From JBBTCX01 sp038043045 (GTDB lineage: Bacteria; Planctomycetota; Phycisphaerae; UBA1845): DNA of 18,726 bases. Position numbers and translations under genes: made by a program. Positions within the stretch are counted from its first letter, which is position 1, and every line of letters begins with the position of its first letter. Positions 1 through 7,224 of this stretch are shown one piece after another. Below the pieces are notes generated by a model. It searched no databases. It was given only the letters and a program-made list of their open reading frames with translations, and was not told the origin of the DNA. Location of the stretch: assembly GCA_038043045.1 (NCBI GenBank), contig JBBTCX010000227.1, positions 1-18,726 on the forward strand, read 5' to 3'.

Positions 1-51
1 ACTTGAATCCACTTCGCGAATCGCCCGATCGTCGGCACCGCCAATCGTCAT
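1..51 (-). CDS. Possible 5' end of a divergent gene, cut by the window edge
   Basis: On the minus strand an ATG at 51-49 opens a frame that stays open for 17 codons to the window edge, reading MTIGGADDRAIREVDSS. A weak purine stretch (AAAAGAG) lies about 6 nt before it. It would be divergent from kdsB, with its start only 11 nt from the -35 box of the kdsB promoter. Seventeen codons are too few to recognise a family, and an open frame this short can occur by chance in GC-rich DNA. Treat it as a candidate only. Confidence 0.22.
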   Translation of the reverse strand, partial: MTIGGADDRAIREVDSS

Positions 52-61
52 GGCAGCTCTT

Positions 62-90
62 TTGACATTCATTGTCCTTTCGGGTATAAA
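62..90 (+). promoter_or_regulatory. Sigma70-type promoter of kdsB-pyrG
   Basis: TTGACA (62-67) and TATAAA (85-90) are separated by exactly 17 nt. This is a nearly perfect vegetative promoter with an expected transcription start near 97, leaving a leader of about 44 nt before the kdsB ATG. It is the clearest promoter in the window and fits a housekeeping operon. The call rests on motif match and position only. Confidence 0.75.
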
Positions 91-140
91 CGACCCGTGC
101 CGCACCAAAGAAACAACTGTGATCACCAAGGACCCACAAC

Positions 141-956
141 ATGACCACCGTTGCGGTCATTCCAGCGCGATTTGGTTCGACCCGTTTCCCCGCGAAAATG
201 CTCGCCAAGGAAACCGGAAAATATCTCGTCCAACACGTCTACGAACGTGCCATTCAGTGTCCTAAACTGGATCGGGTGATCGTGGCCACGGACGACGAGC
301 GAATCCTGTCGGCTGTGAAGTCGTTCAACGGCGATGCCATGATGACCAAGAATACCCACCTTAGCGGCACGGATCGCGTGGGCGAAGTGGCGGGCAAGTT
401 GAACTTGTGTGATGACGACTTGGTGTTGAATGTGCAAGGAGATGAACCGGAGCTTCATCCGTCGGTGTTAACGAAGTTGGTGGAACGAATGCAAGCCGTC
501 GGGCGATCCACGGAAAAAGAAAGCTGCGGAATCGGTACGATTGCGGCCAAGTTTTCTTCAAACGGGCCTCGTGAGGGACCAAGCTCGCCGTTGGACCCGA
601 ACCGAGTCAAGGTAGTGGTCGATTCCAAAGGCCAGGCGCTATACTTTTCTAGAAGCATGATTCCGTTTCCGCGGAGCACCGGCGGAGTGATCGACGACCC
701 GTCCAAGTATTATTTGCATCTGGGGGTCTACGCATTTCGGCCCGACGTGCTTCGGTTGATTACGGGAGGACAGATTCCTCCAGGCGATTTGGAAAAGACG
801 GAATCCTTGGAACAGTTGAGATGGCTGGAGGCGGGATTGAGAATTAGGGTGGTGATCGTGGATCACGCGTTCGTCGGCGTGGATACCCCGGCGGATTACG
901 CGGAGTTTGTTGCGCGCACGCTCGGAAAAAAACAACCGGCTACGACGCTTGCGTGA
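141..956 (+). CDS. kdsB: 3-deoxy-manno-octulosonate cytidylyltransferase (CMP-Kdo synthetase)
   Basis: KdsB transfers CMP from CTP to Kdo, making CMP-Kdo in the cytoplasm for lipopolysaccharide inner-core assembly. The 271-aa product shows the family motifs in order: the N-terminal nucleotide-binding loop PARFGSTRFPAK (residues 8-19), ATDDERI, the SGTDR block, NVQGDEPELHP, then GVYAFRPDVL, the EKTESLEQLRWLEAG helix and GVDTPADY near the C-terminus. The usual length is about 245-255 aa; the excess is mainly a small central insertion after the QGDEP region and a short basic tail. The ATG at 141 has AAGGA at 128-132 with 8-nt spacing. It is the first gene after the promoter at 62-90 and is followed by pyrG after about 100 nt. 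A CTP-consuming enzyme beside CTP synthase makes functional sense, and the same pair is adjacent in Chlamydia. Confidence 0.95.
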   Translation: MTTVAVIPARFGSTRFPAKMLAKETGKYLVQHVYERAIQCPKLDRVIVATDDERILSAVKSFNGDAMMTKNTHLSGTDRVGEVAGKLNLCDDDLVLNVQGDEPELHPSVLTKLVERMQAVGRSTEKESCGIGTIAAKFSSNGPREGPSSPLDPNRVKVVVDSKGQALYFSRSMIPFPRSTGGVIDDPSKYYLHLGVYAFRPDVLRLITGGQIPPGDLEKTESLEQLRWLEAGLRIRVVIVDHAFVGVDTPADYAEFVARTLGKKQPATTLA

Positions 957-1058
957 ATCGGACACGGGGAAAGTAGTGCGTTTGTTGGAAACAGGGAGTG
1001 CCGACGCCGGCGAATTGGCGGCTCCCACAAACCTGACCCAGTGTGCAGAGGAAAAATC

Positions 1059-2858
1059 ATGGCCTCCGACAACCTGCTTTCATCCGTTCGCAATCTGTCC
1101 CAGGACACGGAGTTCTTCACCCCGATCCCCGACGGCTATGAACCGGGCAAGACCAAATACGTCGTGGTCTTCGGTACGGTGATGAGCGGCTTGGGGAAAG
1201 GGATTTTTTCCAGCTCTCTTGCCAAGATTCTTCAAGACAAGGGTTTGACCGTTGCGCCGATTAAGCTCGAAGGTTATCTCAATCGCGATAGCGGCACGCT
1301 CAATCCCTTTCGACACGGCGAGGTCTTCGTTCTCGACGACGGCATGGAATGCGACATGGATTTGGGCACCTACGAACGAATGCTCAATATCGACCTGTCG
1401 CGTTTGAATTTCGCAACCAGTGGGCAGATATTTTCCACCGTGTTGGAACGAGAGCGAGAAGGAAAATACCTAGGCCGGGATGTGCAGATGATCCCGCATG
1501 TCACTGGAGAAGTGAAGCTTCGCCTCCGCGAATTGGCCGTCGCCACGGAAGCCGACGTGGTCTTCGTGGAAATCGGTGGCACCGCCGGCGATGTCGAGAA
1601 CGCCTATTTCATTGAAGCCGTCAGAGAAATGTCCTACGAGGAAGGCCCGTCGAATTTTTGTTTTGTCGCCTTGACCTACGTCGTTCAACCGCCGTCACTC
1701 GGCGAACAAAAATCCAAACCGGCCCAACTCAACCTGAAGATTCTCAACGCCGCCGGTATTCATCCGCACATCATCGCCTGCCGCGCATCCAGCCCGGTAT
1801 CCAAATCCGTACGCGAGAAAATCGCCCTTTTCTCCAGCGTGCCGATGGATCGCGTCTTCTCCATGCACGATTGCGAAAGCGTCTATCTGGTTCCCGAATT
1901 GCTTCGCGGCGGTGGGATCGATGCCGCCGTGACCGATTTACTAGGCCTCAATGATCGCGTCGACGCCGCCAGGGAAACCGACGCGCGCAAAACTTGGAAC
2001 GATTACATCTCGCGTTATCGCTCTACCGATCACAATGTCCGAATCGGGATCATTGGGAAATACACCGCCGTGCGCGATAGTTATGCCAGCATCATCCAAG
2101 CCCTCGAACATGCCGGCACTCACTTTCGCGCCAAAGTCGAATTGGAATGGGTCGATAGCGCCGACGTCACACCGGAAAGCGCGGGAGAGCGGCTCTTGGA
2201 CTTACATGGGGTCATCGTTCCGGGTGGTTTTGGAACGCGCGGAACGGAAGGTAAAATCGCGTGCGTGCGGTTCGTTCGCGAAAACGGCATTCCTTATCTC
2301 GGTATTTGTTACGGGATGCAGTTGGCCGTGATCGAATTCGCTCGGAATGTCTGCGGTCTTACGGGAGCGAACAGCACCGAAATTGTACCGGATTGTCCAC
2401 ATCCCGTTATCGATATCTTGCCCGAACAGCGGGCATTGAGTCGACTCGGCGGCAACATGCGCTTGGGCGGTGGTGACGTTCAATTGACACCGGAGAGTAA
2501 AATTGCAGCCCTGATGGGAGGCCTGTTGAGTGCCCGACTTCGCTTCCGCCACCGATACGAGGTCAATCCCGATTACGTTGCTGCGATGGAGCACGCGGGG
2601 CTTGTATTTTCCGGCTTTAGTCCGGATCATCGAATCGTCCAGGTTTTGGAGTTACCGGAACGCGTGCACCCGTTCTTCCTAGCGACCCAAGCCCACCCCG
2701 AATTGACCAGCAGACCCTTGCATCCGCAGCCAATGTTTGTCGGTTTGGTCCGAGCGGCTTTGATCCGAAGCGGCGTTCAGCCCGAAGTCTCTTGGGAATT
2801 GTCCTCCGAGCAAAAACCCGCACCGGTTTGCGTTTCAGAGCCGGCCTCGCCTGCATGA
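1059..2858 (+). CDS. pyrG: CTP synthase (glutamine-hydrolysing)
   Basis: CTP synthase makes CTP from UTP, ATP and glutamine. I chose ATG 1059 because AGAGG (1047-1051) sits 7 nt upstream; a GTG at 1041 in the same frame lacks this. The product is 599 aa, longer than the usual 535-550, with about 29 extra N-terminal residues relative to the E. coli enzyme. The synthetase domain has the P-loop SGLGKG (43-48, Lys47), HGEVFVLDDG and DMDLGTYER (Asp101 matches E. coli Asp72) and VEIGGTAGDVE. The glutaminase domain has the nucleophile in GICYGMQ (Cys417) and the AHPE pair (His546, Glu548), so all catalytic residues are present. Several positions differ from the common bacterial form: FGTVMSGLGKG for the usual GGVVSSLGKG, and KLEGYLNRDSGTL for KLDPYINVDPGTM. 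Its stop overlaps the next gene by 4 nt. Confidence 0.95.
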   Translation: MASDNLLSSVRNLSQDTEFFTPIPDGYEPGKTKYVVVFGTVMSGLGKGIFSSSLAKILQDKGLTVAPIKLEGYLNRDSGTLNPFRHGEVFVLDDGMECDMDLGTYERMLNIDLSRLNFATSGQIFSTVLEREREGKYLGRDVQMIPHVTGEVKLRLRELAVATEADVVFVEIGGTAGDVENAYFIEAVREMSYEEGPSNFCFVALTYVVQPPSLGEQKSKPAQLNLKILNAAGIHPHIIACRASSPVSKSVREKIALFSSVPMDRVFSMHDCESVYLVPELLRGGGIDAAVTDLLGLNDRVDAARETDARKTWNDYISRYRSTDHNVRIGIIGKYTAVRDSYASIIQALEHAGTHFRAKVELEWVDSADVTPESAGERLLDLHGVIVPGGFGTRGTEGKIACVRFVRENGIPYLGICYGMQLAVIEFARNVCGLTGANSTEIVPDCPHPVIDILPEQRALSRLGGNMRLGGGDVQLTPESKIAALMGGLLSARLRFRHRYEVNPDYVAAMEHAGLVFSGFSPDHRIVQVLELPERVHPFFLATQAHPELTSRPLHPQPMFVGLVRAALIRSGVQPEVSWELSSEQKPAPVCVSEPASPA

Positions 2859-3943
2859 TCGCCGTCTCCACGTCCGATCTCGCCCAACCGGAGCACTTCC
2901 CTCGCACGCGCTATCAAGGCAGCAAACGTCGTTTCGCCGCCGCCATCGTGAATCATCTGCGAAAGCTCGACTATGAAACGGTGTTGGACGCATTCGGCGG
3001 AACCGGCGCCGTGGCCTACGCTTTCAAGTGCGCAGGGTATGCCGTGACCTATAACGACATTCTTTCGTTCAACCACCAATTCGGACTCGCCCTGATTGAA
3101 AACAACGATACCACCCTGAGCCTAAGAGATGCGGATCGCCTTGGAGTCCGCCGTCGCCGTGTGGTTTACGACGACTTCATAGAACAAACTTTCGACGGCG
3201 TTTATTTTACGCAACAGGAAAACCGTTGGCTCGATCAAGCCGCCAAAAATATTGCAAATTTGCATGGAAAATACGAACGCGCTATCGCTTGGTTCGCCGT
3301 TTCACAAGCAGCATTGGCCAAGCGACCGTATAACCTTTTTCATCGTCGTAACCTCTATATGAGGCTTGCGAAGGTCCCACGAACGTTCGGTAATAAAGCC
3401 AGTTGGGACCGATCCTTTCGAGATCACGTTCGTGCTTTCGTTTTGGAAGCCAACCGTGCGATCTTTTCATCCGCGCGCCAGTGTCAGGCGATTCGGCGGG
3501 ACATCCGGGAACTTAGTTCGAACTTTGATTTGGTTTATCTTGACCCGCCTTACATTAATGGCTCGGGTGTCGGTGTTAACTACCGCGACTTTTACCATTT
3601 CCTCGAAGGATTGGTGGAATATGACGCCTGGCCGGCGCGAGTCGATTACACATCCGCTCATCGAACTCTTCGACGTCAACCTCACGATTGGTCTAACCCG
3701 GCGATCGCTCCGAAACGGTTCCAAGAATGTCTTGAACACTTTTCCAAGTGCCAATTGGCCGTTTCTTACCGGAGCGACGGGATCCCTAGCATCGCTGAAC
3801 TCGCTCGAATGATTCGACGGGTCAAGGGTCGAGTGAAAATCATTGACCTTGCAGCCCGTCAATATGCTCTCTCCACGCGAACACGAACACGAGAGGTTCT
3901 GTTGATCGGAACCCGTGAGATGAATGGACCACGATCGCGTTAG
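2855..3943 (+). CDS. DNA adenine-N6 methyltransferase, D12 class
   Basis: This enzyme would transfer a methyl group from S-adenosylmethionine to adenine N6 in a specific DNA sequence. The frame extends upstream into pyrG, but the ATG at 2855 forms an ATGA overlap with the pyrG stop (2856-2858), the classic arrangement for translational coupling, giving 362 aa. Motifs follow the D12 order: RYQGSKRR (residues 19-26, motif X), VLDAFGGTGAVAY (43-55, SAM-binding motif I) and LVYLDPPYI with catalytic DPPY at 230-233 (motif IV). About 170 residues between motifs I and IV hold the variable region that normally sets target recognition. No restriction endonuclease is recognisable beside it, so it is an orphan methyltransferase or what is left of a restriction-modification system. 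The recognition site cannot be read from the sequence. Confidence 0.88.
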   Translation: MIAVSTSDLAQPEHFPRTRYQGSKRRFAAAIVNHLRKLDYETVLDAFGGTGAVAYAFKCAGYAVTYNDILSFNHQFGLALIENNDTTLSLRDADRLGVRRRRVVYDDFIEQTFDGVYFTQQENRWLDQAAKNIANLHGKYERAIAWFAVSQAALAKRPYNLFHRRNLYMRLAKVPRTFGNKASWDRSFRDHVRAFVLEANRAIFSSARQCQAIRRDIRELSSNFDLVYLDPPYINGSGVGVNYRDFYHFLEGLVEYDAWPARVDYTSAHRTLRRQPHDWSNPAIAPKRFQECLEHFSKCQLAVSYRSDGIPSIAELARMIRRVKGRVKIIDLAARQYALSTRTRTREVLLIGTREMNGPRSR

Positions 3944-4244
3944 ACATGCACATTCGCCGCGCGGTGGGTTAGTTCCCATATTCGTGAAAACACGCAATTC
4001 AAGGTCATTTTTGTTGGGGTTTTTCGGACAAGTGGATTTTCGGAAACGCAGAATTGGATTTCACTCCTGTTGATTTGGCATTCATCCGCGTGCTGTTCAA
4101 AAGGGAATTCTGTGTCATCAAACTCGATACGCCCCAAATAAATTTCTTGAAAAACTTTAGATTCGTGACATGTTCCAGCACCCATTTCTCAAGAGCACGT
4201 TGAGGTCGGTCGATGTAGCGCAAAGTCGGGATGGACTTTAACAA
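3940..4244 (-). pseudogene. Possible frameshifted remnant in an AT-rich patch
   Basis: Two overlapping minus-strand frames (4244-4005 and 4185-3940) together cover almost the whole gap after the methyltransferase. Their downstream half reads EIYLGRIEFDDTEFPF, which looks protein-like and loosely recalls the start of ParB-like nuclease domains; the upstream half reads RPQRALEKWVLEHV. Reading from one to the other needs a frameshift near 4140-4150. Hand-counted GC over 3961-4200 is about 43%, well below its neighbours. The stop overlaps the methyltransferase stop by a few bases in convergent orientation. It may be a decayed gene, possibly a restriction partner, or non-coding DNA with chance open frames. 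I cannot assign a function. Confidence 0.2.
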
Positions 4245-4271
4245 CTTAGGTACTTTTTGGAGATTGAACGC

Positions 4272-4802
4272 ATGGCAGCAAGCTGGAGATCACGCGGGCA
4301 TTCGAGCTCGCGGCCGACATTTGGTGGATACTCTTCCTTTTCCACACCGTCGGCCAACACGAACAAATGGGGACGATCCACATCGTCCAGCGCACAGAGC
4401 AGCCGGCCCCGCAAGGCCGGAAGCTCGTCCACGACGACTTCCTATCGGGGCGTGAGCAACGCGTTCCAGGGGAAGATCAATTCGTATAAGACGTTGTACA
4501 ATCAGGCTCAGGGAGCAGCTCGCGTCGGTCATCCGACTCCGGCTCAGCTCAACACCTTCGCCCGTTGGATTGACAAGGGCGCCATCGTACACACCGTATC
4601 GAACCTTCAGTTGTCCCGTTGGGCACATTCGACGCGGTACACCTTCAACGCTCGCAGCGCGAGCGTGGCTTCGTGCAAGAACATCCTCACGGCCAAGTTC
4701 GGCAAGAGCCCGATCAAAGCCGTCGCCAAGGCTAAGAACGGCGGATTCCTCGTCGCCACCGCGGCGACCAAGCAAGGCCGTCCGTTCAACCTAGCTCGCT
4801 AG
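4272..4802 (+). CDS. Basic Ser/Lys-rich protein of unknown function
   Basis: I do not recognise this 176-aa protein. ATG 4272 follows GGAG (4259-4262) with 9-nt spacing; an in-frame TTG at 4257 overlaps that site and is less likely. The first 60 residues are low-complexity, rich in Ser, Thr, Arg and Gly with repeated Trp-Arg and Trp-Gly, and probably disordered. The rest looks folded: a helix-like stretch FQGKINSYKTLYNQAQG, then PAQLNTFARWIDKGAIVHTV and a Lys/Ala-rich tail including GKSPIKAVAKAKNGG. It has no signal peptide or membrane segment. The C-terminal half uses AAG, AAC, TTC, ATC and GTC almost exclusively, unlike the genes around it, which suggests strong expression. A strong hairpin terminator lies 74 nt downstream. 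A nucleic-acid-binding or structural role is possible but is only an inference from charge. Confidence 0.75.
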   Translation: MAASWRSRGHSSSRPTFGGYSSFSTPSANTNKWGRSTSSSAQSSRPRKAGSSSTTTSYRGVSNAFQGKINSYKTLYNQAQGAARVGHPTPAQLNTFARWIDKGAIVHTVSNLQLSRWAHSTRYTFNARSASVASCKNILTAKFGKSPIKAVAKAKNGGFLVATAATKQGRPFNLAR

Positions 4803-4875
4803 GTTTTCTTCCATCTCCGACGAAGCGGATTCGTCCAAGCCAATTGAGGTCTGGAAGACTCCGCACGACGAAAAA

Positions 4876-4912
4876 GAGGCAGCCCGCCCCACCGGCGGCT
4901 GCCTCTTTTCTT
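4876..4912 (+). terminator. Rho-independent terminator
   Basis: GAGGCAGCC-C-GCC (4876-4888) pairs with GGCGGCTGCCTC (4894-4905) around a short loop, leaving one bulged C. The stem is followed by TTTTCTTG and preceded by AAAAA, so the hairpin could act on both strands. It lies 74 nt after the stop of the basic protein at 4272-4802. Confidence 0.88.
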
Positions 4913-5074
4913 GTTCATGCATTCGGGCATGTAGACCCTTGATAAAAAAACGTTCGCAAATACCGGACTTCTCCAATCGGCAACAGTTCCGCTCCACAAA
5001 TTCCACAGATCTGACCAAGGATAGAACAGCTCGGACTGTGCGCGAGGTATATTCCGGGATCATACAACAGCGCC

Positions 5075-5208
5075 GGGTGCATCCCATTTTGAGTGGTGCC
5101 GCCCAGGGACAGCTTGGCGGTGGGTGTGCATCATAGTCACAAACACTGCCAACCCGTGTTTGGAAGCGCCACTCTCGTTGGAATCGCCACTCACTTTGGG
5201 ATGCACCC
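5075..5208. repeat. 134-bp imperfect inverted repeat
   Basis: GGGTGCATCCCA (5075-5086) is the exact reverse complement of TGGGATGCACCC (5197-5208). After a symmetric 4x4 mismatch (TTTT against ACTT) the pairing continues with GAGTGG (5091-5096) against CCACTC (5187-5192). Inside lies a smaller hairpin, AAACAC (5141-5146) with GTGTTT (5156-5161), and two near-tandem copies of GGAAnCGCCACTC. It occupies the 568-bp stretch from 4803 to 5370 between the terminated basic-protein gene and the lipoprotein gene, where I see no convincing protein. It may be a structured RNA, a miniature mobile-element remnant or a regulatory element; I cannot tell which. Confidence 0.6.
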
Positions 5209-5370
5209 TGACGGACTCGGTCGCGGGTTCCGGCTTGACGATTGGCGATTGCTCGCGGAGTATGGCCTTGTACATTGCGAGAAGGAGCTATCCGAAAGAC
5301 CTTCACCCTGGGCTGTGGTTAACGCGGGAAAAGGGTCGGGAGGATTGGAGCCAGGACAGGACGACGTAAG

Positions 5371-6303
5371 ATGAATCAGTGGAATATACAGAGGCGTGGT
5401 ATTGCAAACCTATGGCCATCGATTCGGTGGGTTGGTGATGGGTTTCTCGTTTGCTTGATGGTTCTATTTGTTGGCTGTCGGGATTTGGAACCTCCACGGT
5501 CGTTTCACGCGGACCTTGGAGATGAAGGTGCTGCGTTGCTGCCTACTCCCGGAGCGTGGCACGACTCTGCGGTCAAGGAGGGTCAGGCTGAATGGCATCC
5601 GTTTCCCAGTTTGCAGGCGGCTGGAAAAGAATCCGCAAAGGGTTCTCTCGGGGAAGCCGGTTCAGGATCCGGCAACCCTGCCGAGGCCTCCGTTCGAAAG
5701 TTTATTCAAGAGTTCAATGAGGTCGTGGCGGAAAAAGATTACGAATCGATGCCGGATTATTTCGTGGAGGGTCAGCGCGGCCAGGTCAAGGAGCTCCTAA
5801 GCTTTCAGAAAACAGCGTTGGAAAAAGTGCAGGCTCTCGTCCAAGCCATTGAGGAGAAAGCCCCAGGCAAGGGAGATGCGATCAAGAAGTTATTCGAACA
5901 AGTGTTGTCGAGTCAGAGTTTTGGCGAAATGAAAGTGGAGTCGCTTTCAGTCGTTAGTGAGACCGAAGTACTGGGCAAAGTGGCTTCGCCGCCTGTTGGG
6001 ACGCCGGTGCCGGAAAAGGCTCTGGAAGTTCGCTTCGTCTCCGTCAAAGATGAATGGGAAATGGAGTCCGGGGCCATGGAGCTTGCCGCGGGGATGATGC
6101 CCCTGCTGCAAATGGCCATGGGGCAGTTCGACAGCATGGTCGAGGGGATTCGTTCGGGAGCCGTTCCTGTGGACGCGCTGGTTTCGCAGCTTGAAGCCGC
6201 CTTGACGATGGCTCAGCAAATGGGCGGACAGGAAGCGGGTGGTTCCGGCGACAAGTCCAACGATGCTGCCCAAAGCGGTGCCAAGGACGAGGGCCGTAAG
6301 TAA
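5371..6303 (+). CDS. Putative lipoprotein of unknown function
   Basis: This 310-aa protein has an N-terminus rich in Arg, a hydrophobic stretch (residues 24-35) and a lipobox-like FVGC ending at Cys36. It is therefore probably lipidated and held on the membrane, although Phe at -3 is not the commonest residue. Residues 37-105 are low-complexity linker. From about 106 a folded part begins with ASVRKFIQEFNEVVAEKDY, whose pattern recalls NTF2/SnoaL-like domains, followed by helix-rich sequence with many Met and Gln and a Gly/Ser/Lys-rich tail from about 290. ATG 5371 has AGGA (5358-5361) 9 nt upstream. The next gene starts 65 nt after its stop in the same direction, so the two may be co-transcribed. 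I cannot name a function. Confidence 0.78.
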   Translation: MNQWNIQRRGIANLWPSIRWVGDGFLVCLMVLFVGCRDLEPPRSFHADLGDEGAALLPTPGAWHDSAVKEGQAEWHPFPSLQAAGKESAKGSLGEAGSGSGNPAEASVRKFIQEFNEVVAEKDYESMPDYFVEGQRGQVKELLSFQKTALEKVQALVQAIEEKAPGKGDAIKKLFEQVLSSQSFGEMKVESLSVVSETEVLGKVASPPVGTPVPEKALEVRFVSVKDEWEMESGAMELAAGMMPLLQMAMGQFDSMVEGIRSGAVPVDALVSQLEAALTMAQQMGGQEAGGSGDKSNDAAQSGAKDEGRK

Positions 6304-6368
6304 CGAGTGTCCGCTCTTATTTCGCAGCACGCTTGATCGCTTTTCCTATCGTAGACTACTCTTCGATC

Positions 6369-6974
6369 ATGGCTGATGAATCGCTACCCGCGCATAGTTT
6401 GGCCGAGGCCCATTTGTATTTGCTGGCGCGTCCATGCGGATCCTGCGGTCAAGGTCCGGTCCGCGGCGAACGAACCGTTTCCAAAAAGCAGGATACAACG
6501 TGTGGCGGCTCGACCGTTGAGATTCATGGATTCTGCGCGACTTGTGGAACGGAGATCGTTGTTTGCTTTCGACTTTCGGAAGAGATGACGAAATCGGTTG
6601 ACACACAACCGGCGGTGGTCAATCCGACGGTCGAGCAGTCGCGGATTCTCGACCTAGCCGACTGGCTTACGTTGTTTCGCATGATCACGGAAGCGGCCAG
6701 TCGGGAAACGAATCGTATTCAGGCACGGCAATTGGGTATTGAAGCAGCTCTGTGTTTGGAAGAGGGACTGAAGTTTTTTGAGGACGAAGACAACGACTTA
6801 CCGTCGGCAAAGGCGTTCTTCTCCGAGTCCTCGCTCCACAGATTTCGTCAAAATCCGGAGCAGTTTTCCAAGCAACGGCTATTGGAATTGCGTTCAAAAT
6901 TACCGACGATGGCGGCCATGCGATCCGCGTTGGAGCGGCCGGAGCGACGAAGTTGGTGGCGGCGATCGCGTTGA
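6369..6974 (+). CDS. Zinc-ribbon protein of unknown function
   Basis: A 201-aa protein with two Cys-x2-Cys pairs, RPCGSCGQGP (Cys23, Cys26) and GFCATCGTEI (Cys56, Cys59), spaced as in a zinc ribbon. A third single Cys lies at 45. After about residue 80 it becomes helical and acidic (ALCLEEGLKFFEDEDN) and ends in a basic RRSWWRRSR tail. I start at ATG 6369 because the frame's earlier TTG (6333) has no ribosome site; ATG 6369 also lacks an obvious one, so the start is uncertain. It follows the lipoprotein gene by 65 nt. No catalytic motif is visible. A zinc-dependent binding role is all that the sequence supports. Confidence 0.75.
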   Translation: MADESLPAHSLAEAHLYLLARPCGSCGQGPVRGERTVSKKQDTTCGGSTVEIHGFCATCGTEIVVCFRLSEEMTKSVDTQPAVVNPTVEQSRILDLADWLTLFRMITEAASRETNRIQARQLGIEAALCLEEGLKFFEDEDNDLPSAKAFFSESSLHRFRQNPEQFSKQRLLELRSKLPTMAAMRSALERPERRSWWRRSR

Positions 6975-7122
6975 CGGTGTCGTCCACCTTCGTTTGGTTA
7001 AGTCCTATACGTCGAGCTTTCTGTTATTTTCATGCACAACTACGTCCCGTAATTGAAGAAATAACCTTTGGATGTGAATCTCGGACGCAAAAATCACGGA
7101 TTACATAGAAGAAGAAAGTAGC

Positions 7123-7150
7123 TTAGACCGTAGAACGGTGGTAAGATAAT
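7123..7150 (+). promoter_or_regulatory. Candidate promoter of the PEP-CTERM protein gene
   Basis: TTAGAC (7123-7128) and GATAAT (7145-7150) are 16 nt apart, placing a start near 7157 and a leader of about 68 nt. The 250-bp gap (6975-7224) around it has no gene and includes a G-run (GGGGGGGAG near 7178-7187). The match is moderate and other sites are possible. Confidence 0.35.
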
Positions 7151-7224
7151 CATCGGTACGGAGGATGCGCTCTTTTTGGGGGGGAGTCACCACGGAGGGG
7201 TCTTGAGGGGAATAGTCTACACGA

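Noticed and set aside
994..1026. GGGAG...CTCCC hairpin between kdsB and pyrG as a terminator
   Set aside because: The stem is interrupted and no T-run follows; the genes are more likely co-transcribed.
5093..5374. Frames of 65-93 codons in the gap before the lipoprotein gene
   Set aside because: They overlap the inverted repeat, lack good ribosome sites and have no protein-like pattern.
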